Translations under genes and position numbers: made by a program | Assembly (NCBI GenBank): GCA_936450465.1 | Contig: OW388296.1 | Location: 47,319,750-47,383,749, forward strand | DNA: 64,000 nt | Origin: Gibbula magus | Lineage: Eukaryota; Mollusca; Gastropoda; Trochida; Trochidae | Direction of reading: 5' to 3' | In this document: in pieces, positions 55,359-64,000 of the stretch | How the letters are laid out: each line of letters begins with the position of its first letter | Numbering within the stretch: position 1 is the stretch's first letter | Notes under the pieces: model-generated | Databases searched by the model: none | What the model was told of the DNA's origin: nothing | The model's input: only the letters and a program-made list of their open reading frames with translations

Positions 55359-56947
55359 CGGAACGGCCAGTCTCCAGCGAGACAGCGTTGGAGACGGACA
55401 TAAAAAGGGGAGTGCCATCACGCCCATTTTTCAAATTGGAAGCTTATTTTTGGCAGTATGGCGCCGAATGCTTCATATGTTAACGGCGGAGCTCTTCTTG
55501 ATAAATCATTATTATTTCAAAGGATTATTTTACTCAATTAGTTGAAATAATCGTCTACAAACGCCCTGTTGATATTGAGCGACTTTTGCCATTCTCATCT
55601 TCAATCCAAGTCTTAAAATTTTCATTAGAGTGGGCGACACCTACTGTTTGAAGCTCCCGTAAAATGCACTCATAACAGACATTATCTACAGCAATAAACG
55701 ACTATAAAACAGTATATAAAAGGTACTGGCGGTCTCCTGAAATTAATTTTTGGGAAGCTACGCCTTCTTTCATTAATCAATTAATAGTGTACACCTCGAG
55801 TACCAATGTCAATCATTACATTAATCACATCCCAACACATCAACTTTCAATCATCTTTTAATAACATAGACTATTGATGATGTAATGGATCGTCACACCA
55901 CTCAGTTGTAAAAACATTTCACCGGTTCTGTTGATTGTTTTGTCACGTGTAACTCAATGCACTCACTATTGTCATCAATTATTCCAAATACATGAACTGT
56001 GAGATGAGCATGTCATGTCTGTTGCATAAATTGGGGATGAATTTCTCTTTGGCCATCATCTGCTGGTAATCCCACTGCAACAAACTAGTTATAAATCGGC
56101 CCATTTAGATATGGCATTTGAACTGCACACAGAGCTAAACGAGAGTGAGACACGTTTCAAACGTGCCTGTGAACAAGTTCATCTGCTGAATGACAAACTT
56201 GAAGGTCTACAGCGGCGGTATGACAAGGCAATGCAAGAGAACAATCGTTCATTTCGCTATAACCTCCGTCTTAAGATGACAGCAGTTGAAGGCATACGCA
56301 GTGCATACTACGAATATGCATTTCAGAAAGCAGAGAAGATCGCCCAATTGAGATACTTGGTATCTACATAGAACCTGCCTAAATTTGAACAAGAAGGCAG
56401 TGTGGTGTATGGAAATGCTACATGCGACTCCCGTCTGACCAACAGCCCTTGCCAGGGCTAAACAAATGCAAAGAAGATTGCTTGAGTCAATGCAAAACCA
56501 CCTCCCCTCTGTGTTTCTTTGTGAATAAAATAATAGGCCTAATATTGCCCTTTTCATCAGTAATAAACACACACGAAATATCCTACCAAAGGAAAGGCAT
56601 GCAGAGTTGTGTGCAAGCAAACTTCAACATGCACGCCACATATATATATATAGATCTGTATTTAAAAACAGCTTATGTTATTTTCTGGGCACTATTCCTC
56701 GGGGCAATGACTTTTGGCAAAATATTGGGAATTTTAATCATGGCGAAAAGTTAATAAAAAGATGCAGTGAAGAATTCCCTACACAACGCATCTATTTTGG
56801 TGAAATTTGGCCGATTCTGAGAGGCGCTACATAACTGTAAAGCCGCCGTCGCTGCCTTGTGAATGCTGGAAGAGTTCCAAGTTCCAACGCGCATGCGTGA
56901 CGTCACCATGACTACAACGTATACCCTATATATAGGGGTGCCACAAT
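55359..56947 (+). repeat. Array unit U22 (1589 bp)
   Basis: Same length as U19 but with AAGGCAGTG and GTGAAGAATTCC, so the higher-order pattern ends here. Confidence 0.95.
56111..56371 (+). CDS. Array protein, 86 aa, unit U22
   Basis: Majority protein. Confidence 0.6.
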   Translation: MAFELHTELNESETRFKRACEQVHLLNDKLEGLQRRYDKAMQENNRSFRYNLRLKMTAVEGIRSAYYEYAFQKAEKIAQLRYLVST

Positions 56948-58529
56948 CGGAACGGCCAGTCTCCAGCGAGACAGCGTTGGAGACGGACATAAAAAGGGGA
57001 GTGCCATCACGCCCATTTTTCAAATTGGAAGCTTATTTTTGGCAGTATGGCGCCGAATGCTTCATATGTTAACGGCGGAGCTCTTCTTGATAAATCATTA
57101 TTATTTCAAAGGATTATTTTACTCAATTAGTTGAAATAATCGTCTACAAACGCCCTGTTGATATTGAGCGACTTTTGCCATTCTCATCTTCAATCCAAGT
57201 CTTAAAATTTTCATTAGAGTGGGCGACACCTACTGTTTGAAGCTCCCGTAAAATGCACTCATAACAGACATTATCTACAGCAATAAACGACTATAAAACA
57301 GTATATAAAAGGTACTGGCGGTCTCCTGAAATTAATTTTTGGGAAGCTACGCCTTCTTTCATTAATCAATTAATAGTGTACACCTCGAGTACCAATGTCA
57401 ATCATTACATTAATCACATCCCAACACATCAACTTTCAATCATCTTTTAATAACATAGACTATTGATGATGTAATGGATCGTCACACCACTCAGTTGTAA
57501 AAACATTTCACCGGTTCTGTTGATTGTTTTGTCACGTGTAACTCAATGCACTCACTATTGTCATCAATTATTCCAAATACATGAACTGTGAGATGAGCAT
57601 GTCATGTCTGTTGCATAAATTGGGGATGAATTTAAGCCATCATCTGCTGGTAATCCCACTGCAACAAACTAGTTATAAATCGGCCCATTTAGATATGGCA
57701 TTTGAACTGCACACAGAGCTAAACGAGAGTGAGACACGTTTCAAACGTGCCTGTGAACAAGTTCATCTGCTGAATGACAAACTTGAAGGTCTACAGCGGC
57801 GGTATGACAAGGCAATGCAAGAGAACAATCGTTCATTTCGCTATAACCTCCGTCTTAAGATGACAGCAGTTGAAGGCATACGCAGTGCATACTACGAATA
57901 TGCATTTCAGAAAGCAGAGAAGATCGCCCAATTGAGATACTTGGTATCTACATAGAACCTGCCTAAATTTGAACAAGAAGGCAGTGTGGTGTATGGAAAT
58001 GCTACATGCGACTCCCGTCTGACCAACAGCCCTTGCCAGGGCTAAACAAATGCAAAGAAGATTGCTTGAGTCAATGCAAAACCACCTCCCCTCTGTGTTT
58101 CTTTGTGAATAAAATAATAGGCCTAATATTGCCCTTTTCATCAGTAATAAACACACACGAAATATCCTACCAAAGGAAAGGCATGCAGAGTTGTGTGCAA
58201 GCAAACTTCAACATGCACGCCACATATATATATAGATCTGCATTTAAAAACAGCTTATGTTATTTTCTGGGCACTATTCCTCGGGGCAATGACTTTTGGC
58301 AAAATATTGGGAATTTTAATCATGGCGAAAAGTTAATAAAAAGATGCAGTGAAGAATTCCCTACACAACGCATCTATTTTGGTGAAATTTGGCCGATTCT
58401 GAGAGGCGCTACATAACTGTAAAGCCGCCGTCGCTGCCTTGTGAATGCTGGAAGAGTTCCAAGTTCCAACGCGCATGCGTGACGTCACCATGACTACAAC
58501 GTATACCCTATATATAGGGGTGCCACAAT
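56948..58529 (+). repeat. Array unit U23 (1582 bp)
   Basis: Shortest full unit. GAATTTAAGCCATC replaces GAATTTCTCTTTGGCCATC (net 5-bp loss) upstream of the ORF, shared with U24; GATCTGCATTT as in U14 and U15. Confidence 0.95.
57695..57955 (+). CDS. Array protein, 86 aa, unit U23 (possible 124-aa form)
   Basis: The 86-residue core is the majority sequence. The 5-bp loss upstream joins the frame to an ATG at 57581, which would add 38 residues. I keep the internal start because the other units require it and its context is better. Confidence 0.6.
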   Translation: MAFELHTELNESETRFKRACEQVHLLNDKLEGLQRRYDKAMQENNRSFRYNLRLKMTAVEGIRSAYYEYAFQKAEKIAQLRYLVST

Positions 58530-60113
58530 CGGAACGGCCAGTCTCCAGCGAGACAGCGTTGGAGACGGACATAAAAAGGGGAGTGCCATCACGCCCATTT
58601 TTCAAATTGGAAGCTTATTTTTGGCAGTATGGCGCCGAATGCTTCATATGTTAACGGCGGAGCTCTTCTTGATAAATCATTATTATTTCAAAGGATTATT
58701 TTACTCAATTAGTTGAAATAATCGTCTACAAACGCCCTGTTGATATTGAGCGACTTTTGCCATTCTCATCTTCAATCCAAGTCTTAAAATTTTCATTAGA
58801 GTGGGCGACACCTACTGTTTGAAGCTCCCGTAAAATGCACTCATAACAGACATTATCTACAGCAATAAACGACTATAAAACAGTATATAAAAGGTACTGG
58901 CGGTCTCCTGAAATTAATTTTTGGGAAGCTACGCCTTCTTTCATTAATCAATTAATAGTGTACACCTCGAGTACCAATGTCAATCATTACATTAATCACA
59001 TCCCAACACATCAACTTTCAATCATCTTTTAATAACATAGACTATTGATGATGTAATGGATCGTCACACCACTCAGTTGTAAAAACATTTCACCGGTTCT
59101 GTTGATTGTTTTGTCACGTGTAACTCAATGCACTCACTATTGTCATCAATTATTCCAAATACATGAACTGTGAGATGAGCATGTCATGTCTGTTGCATAA
59201 ATTGGGGATGAATTTAAGCCATCATCTGCTGGTAATCCCACTGCAACAAACTAGTTATAAATCGGCCCATTTAGATATGGCATTTGAACTGCACACAGAG
59301 CTAAACGAGAGTGAGACACGTTTCAAACGTGCCTGTGAACAAGTTCATCTGCTGAATGACAAACTTGAAGGTCTACAGCGGCGGTATGACAAGGCAATGC
59401 AAGAGAACAATCGTTCATTTCGCTATAACCTCCGTCTTAAGATGACAGCAGTTGAAGGCATACGCAGTGCATACTACGAATATGCATTTCAGAAAGCAGA
59501 GAAGATCGCCCAATTGAGATACTTGGTATCTACATAGAACCTGCCTAAATTTGAACAAGAAGGCAATGTGGTGTATGGAAATGCTACATGCGACTCCCGT
59601 CTGACCAACAGCCCTTGCCAGGGCTAAACAAATGCAAAGAAGATTGCTTGAGTCAATGCAAAACCACCTCCCCTCTGTGTTTCTTTGTGAATAAAATAAT
59701 AGGCCTAATATTGCCCTTTTCATCAGTAATAAACACACACGAAATATCCTACCAAAGGAAAGGCATGCAGAGTTGTGTGCAAGCAAACTTCAACATGCAC
59801 GCCACATATATATATATAGATCTGTATTTAAAAACAGCTTATGTTATTTTCTGGGCACTATTCCTCGGGGCAATGACTTTTGGCAAAATATTGGGAATTT
59901 TAATCATGGCGAAAAGTTAATAAAAAGATGCAGTGAAGAATTCCCTACACAACGCATCTATTTTGGTGAAATTTGGCCGATTCTGAGAGGCGCTACATAA
60001 CTGTAAAGCCGCCGTCGCTGCCTTGTGAATGCTGGAAGAGTTCCAAGTTCCAACGCGCATGCGTGACGTCACCATGACTACAACGTATACCCTATATATA
60101 GGGGTGCCACAAT
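58530..60113 (+). repeat. Array unit U24 (1584 bp)
   Basis: Shares the 5-bp loss with U23 but has AAGGCAATG and TATTTAAAAAC. Confidence 0.95.
59277..59537 (+). CDS. Array protein, 86 aa, unit U24 (possible 124-aa form)
   Basis: Same upstream frame opening as U23, with the alternative ATG at 59163. Core protein unchanged. Confidence 0.6.
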   Translation: MAFELHTELNESETRFKRACEQVHLLNDKLEGLQRRYDKAMQENNRSFRYNLRLKMTAVEGIRSAYYEYAFQKAEKIAQLRYLVST

Positions 60114-61700
60114 CGGAACGGCCAGTCTCCAGCGAGACAGCGTTGGAGACGGACATAAAAAGGGGAGTGCCATCACGCCCATTTTTCAAATTGGAAGCTT
60201 ATTTTTGGCAGTATGGCGCCGAATGCTTCATATGTTAACGGCGGAGCTCTTCTTGATAAATCATTATTATTTCAAAGGATTATTTTACTCAATTAGTTGA
60301 AATAATCGTCTACAAACGCCCTGTTGATATTGAGCGACTTTTGCCATTCTCATCTTCAATCCAAGTCTTAAAATTGTCATTAGAGTGGGCGACGCCTACT
60401 GTTTGAAGCTCCCGTAAAATGCACTCATAACAGACATTATCTACAGCAATAAACGACTATAAAACAGTATATAAAAGGTACTGGCGGTCTCCTGAAATTA
60501 ATTTTTGGGAAGCTACGCCTTCTTTCATTAATCAATTAATAGTGTACACCTCGAGTACCAATGTCAATCATTACATTAATCACATCCCAACACATCAACT
60601 TTCAATCATCTTTTAATAACATAGACTATTGATGATGTAATGGATCGTCACACCACTCAGTTGTAAAAACATTTCACCGGTTCTGTTGATTGTTTTGTCA
60701 CGTGTAACTCAATGCACTCACTATTGTCATCAATTATTCCAAATACATGAACTGTGAGATGAGCATGTCATGTCTGTTGCATAAATTGGGGATGAATTTC
60801 TCTTTGGCCATCATCTGCTGGTAATCCCACTGCAACAAACTAGTTATAAATCGGCCCATTTAGATATGGCATTTGAACTGCACACAGAGCTAAACGAGAG
60901 TGAGACACGTTTCAAACGTGCCTGTGAACAAGTTCATCTGCTGAATGACAAACTTGAAGGTCTACAGCGGCGGTATGACAAGGCAATGCAAGAGAACAAT
61001 CGTTCATTTCGCTATAACCTCCGTCTTAAGATGACAGCAGTTGAAGGCATACGCAGTGCATACTACGAATATGCATTTCAGAAAGCAGAGAAGATCGCCC
61101 AATTGAGATACTTGGTATCTACATAGAACCTGCCTAAATTTGAACAAGAAGGCAATGTGGTGTATGGAAATGCTACATGCGACTCCCGTCTGACCAACAG
61201 CCCTTGCCAGGGCTAAACAAATGCAAAGAAGATTGCTTGAGTCAATGCAAAACCACCTCCCCTCTGTGTTTCTTTGTGAATAAAATAATAGGCCTAATAT
61301 TGCCCTTTTCATCAGTAATAAACACACACGAAATATCCTACCAAAGGAAAGGCATGCAGAGTTGTGTGCAAGCAAACTTCAACATGCACGCCACATATAT
61401 ATATAGATCTGTATTTAAAAACAGCTTATGTTATTTTCTGGGCACTATTCCTCGGGGCAATGACTTTTGGCAAAATATTGGGAATTTTAATCATGGCGAA
61501 AAGTTAATAAAAAGATGCAGTGAAGAATTCCCTACACAACGCATCTATTTTGGTGAAATTTGGCCGATTCTGAGAGGCGCTACATAACTGTAAAGCCGCC
61601 GTCGCTGCCTTGTGAATGCTGGAAGAGTTCCAAGTTCCAACGCGCATGCGTGACGTCACCATGACTACAACGTATACCCTATATATAGGGGTGCCACAAT
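60114..61700 (+). repeat. Array unit U25 (1587 bp)
   Basis: AAATTGTCATT (others AAATTTTCATT) is shared by U25-U27; back to the GACGCCTAC type. Confidence 0.95.
60866..61126 (+). CDS. Array protein, 86 aa, unit U25
   Basis: Majority protein. Confidence 0.6.
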   Translation: MAFELHTELNESETRFKRACEQVHLLNDKLEGLQRRYDKAMQENNRSFRYNLRLKMTAVEGIRSAYYEYAFQKAEKIAQLRYLVST

Positions 61701-63287
61701 CGGAACGGCCAGTCTCCAGCGAGACAGCGTTGGAGACGGACATAAAAAGGGGAGTGCCATCACGCCCATTTTTCAAATTGGAAGCTTATTTTTGGCAGTA
61801 TGGCGCCGAATGCTTCATATGTTAACGGCGGAGCTCTTCTTGATAAATCATTATTATTTCAAAGGATTATTTTACTCAATTAGTTGAAATAATCGTCTAC
61901 AAACGCCCTGTTGATATTGAGCGACTTTTGCCATTCTCATCTTCAATCCAAGTCTTAAAATTGTCATTAGAGTGGGCGACGCCTACTGTTTGAAGCTCCC
62001 GTAAAATGCACTCATAACAGACATTATCTACAGCAATAAACGACTATAAAACAGTATATAAAAGGTACTGGCGGTCTCCTGAAATTAATTTTTGGGAAGC
62101 TACGCCTTCTTTCATTAATCAATTAATAGTGTACACCTCGAGTACCAATGTCAATCATTACATTAATCACATCCCAACACATCAACTTTCAATCATCTTT
62201 TAATAACATAGACTATTGATGATGTAATGGATCGTCACACCACTCAGTTGTAAAAACATTTCACCGGTTCTGTTGATTGTTTTGTCACGTGTAACTCAAT
62301 GCACTCACTATTGTCATCAATTATTCCAAATACATGAACTGTGAGATGAGCATGTCATGTCTGTTGCATAAATTGGGGATGAATTTCTCTTTGGCCATCA
62401 TCTGCTGGTAATCCCACTGCAACAAACTAGTTATAAATCGGCCCATTTAGATATGGCATTTGAACTGCACACAGAGCTAAACGAGAGTGAGACACGTTTC
62501 AAACGTGCCTGTGAACAAGTTCATCTGCTGAATGACAAACTTGAAGGTCTACAGCGGCGGTATGACAAGGCAATGCAAGAGAACAATCGTTCATTTCGCT
62601 ATAACCTCCGTCTTAAGATGACAGCAGTTGAAGGCATACGCAGTGCATACTACGAATATGCATTTCAGAAAGCAGAGAAGATCGCCCAATTGAGATACTT
62701 GGTATCTACATAGAACCTGCCTAAATTTGAACAAGAAGGCAATGTGGTGTATGGAAATGCTACATGCGACTCCCGTCTGACCAACAGCCCTTGCCAGGGC
62801 TAAACAAATGCAAAGAAGATTGCTTGAGTCAATGCAAAACCACCTCCCCTCTGTGTTTCTTTGTGAATAAAATAATAGGCCTAATATTGCCCTTTTCATC
62901 AGTAATAAACACACACGAAATATCCTACCAAAGGAAAGGCATGCAGAGTTGTGTGCAAGCAAACTTCAACATGCACGCCACATATATATATAGATCTGTA
63001 TTTAAAAACAGCTTATGTTATTTTCTGGGCACTATTCCTCGGGGCAATGACTTTTGGCAAAATATTGGGAATTTTAATCATGGCGAAAAGTTAATAAAAA
63101 GATGCAGTGAAGAATTCCCTACACAACGCATCTATTTTGGTGAAATTTGGCCGATTCTGAGAGGCGCTACATAACTGTAAAGCCGCCGTCGCTGCCTTGT
63201 GAATGCTGGAAGAGTTCCAAGTTCCAACGCGCATGCGTGACGTCACCATGACTACAACGTATACCCTATATATAGGGGTGCCACAAT
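61701..63287 (+). repeat. Array unit U26 (1587 bp)
   Basis: Nearly identical to U25 (AAATTGTCATT, AAGGCAATG). Confidence 0.95.
62453..62713 (+). CDS. Array protein, 86 aa, unit U26
   Basis: Majority protein; last complete copy in the window. Confidence 0.6.
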   Translation: MAFELHTELNESETRFKRACEQVHLLNDKLEGLQRRYDKAMQENNRSFRYNLRLKMTAVEGIRSAYYEYAFQKAEKIAQLRYLVST

Positions 63288-64000
63288 CGGAACGGCCAGT
63301 CTCCAGCGAGACAGCGTTGGAGACGGACATAAAAAGGGGAGTGCCATCACGCCCATTTTTCAAATTGGAAGCTTATTTTTGGCAGTATGGCGCCGAATGC
63401 TTCATATGTTAACGGCGGAGCTCTTCTTGATAAATCATTATTATTTCAAAGGATTATTTTACTCAATTAGTTGAAATAATCGTCTACAAACGCCCTGTTG
63501 ATATTGAGCGACTTTTGCCATTCTCATCTTCAATCCAAGTCTTAAAATTGTCATCAGAGTGGGCGACGCCTACTGTTTGAAGCTCCCGTAAAATGCACTC
63601 ATAACAGACATTATCTACAGCAATAAACGACTATAAAACAGTATATAAAAGGTACTGGCGGTCTCCTGAAATTAATTTTTGGGAAGCTACGCCTTCTTTC
63701 ATTAATCAATTAATAGTGTACACCTCGAGTACAAATGTCAATCATTACATTAATCACATCCCAACACATCAACTTTCAATCATCTTTTAATAACATAGAC
63801 TATTGATGATGTAATGGATCGTCACACCACTCAGTTGTAAAAACATTTCACCGGTTCTGTTGATTGTTTTGTCACGTGTAACTCAATGCACTCACTATTG
63901 TCATCAATTATTCCAAATACATGAACTGTGAGATGAGCATGTCATGTCTGTTGCATAAATTGGGGATGAATTTCTCTTTGGCCATCATCTGCTGGTAATC
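63288..64000 (+). repeat. Array unit U27, partial (713 bp)
   Basis: Cut by the window end ~45 bp before the expected ATG. Private TTGTCATCAGAG and GAGTACAAATG. Confidence 0.95.

Larger units (their letters stand above)
6766..64000 (+). repeat. Tandem array of ~1.59-kb units (27 units, the last partial)
   Basis: Head-to-tail units, phased here on the motif CGGAACGGCC. Intact units are 1582-1595 bp and nearly identical. In order each contains: a 26-nt inverted repeat (GTCTCCA...TGGAGAC) right after the phasing motif; ~340 bp with no convincing ORF; a TATA-like box (TATATAAAAGG); ~390 bp with several short upstream ORFs; the 86-codon ORF; ~575 bp of AT-rich 3' sequence with AATAAA motifs and a variable (AT)n tract; then NRF1-like site, CRE and TATA box. 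The array runs past the right end of the window. I see no rRNA, tRNA or snRNA gene in the unit. Confidence 0.97.

Noticed and set aside
6766..64000. CRISPR array or bacterial/phage origin for the regular repeats
   Set aside because: Units are 1.6 kb with no spacers, and the mobile elements are eukaryotic LINEs.
37863..64000. Array as an assembly artefact or simple duplicate
   Set aside because: Units differ by private substitutions and indels in a structured pattern. The exact copy number may still be wrong.

Overview
The window is eukaryotic, almost certainly animal, nuclear DNA. It consists almost entirely of one long head-to-tail tandem array invaded by retrotransposons. There are no operons, ribosome-binding sites or prokaryotic genes. 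The retroelement types (an RNase H-bearing APE-type LINE and a LINE with an L1-ORF1p-like first ORF) and the LINE 3' end remind me of marine invertebrates, perhaps molluscs; that placement is inference only.

Layout. 1-6760: a full-length or nearly full-length LINE (family A, copy A1; its first ~160 bp lie outside the window) with two intact ORFs. 6766-64000: about 27 tandem units of ~1.59 kb, all on the + strand. Each unit holds (i) a promoter-like block at its end (NRF1-like site, CRE, TATA box), (ii) a second TATA-like box ~0.36 kb into the next unit, and (iii) an 86-codon ORF for a small, charged, probably helical protein that I do not recognise. Twenty-five copies of this ORF are intact and one is split. 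Four insertions interrupt the array: a ~650-bp foldback element at 8708-9361, LINE B (different family, 5'-truncated) at 11519-15791 inside the 86-codon ORF, LINE A copy A2 (5'-truncated) at 26028-29345, and full-length LINE A copy A3 at 30946-37862.

Main result. All three LINE A copies sit in the same orientation at the same ~12-bp site of the repeat (CGGAACGGCCAG). They differ in length, tail and target-site duplication, so they look like independent events: LINE A appears site-specific for this array. The site is ~30 bp downstream of the TATA box, where transcription of the unit would be expected to start. A full-length insertion therefore places its own 5' end at the +1 position of a ready-made promoter. 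The A3 leader has six AUGs, and every one is followed by a stop codon at once or after one codon.

The array evolves in concert. Neighbouring units share private variants, and a three-unit higher-order repeat (4765 bp) occurs twice in a row at 45829-55358. A1 has both ORFs open. A3 has a stop codon in its RNase H domain. A2 lacks ORF1 and the endonuclease domain.
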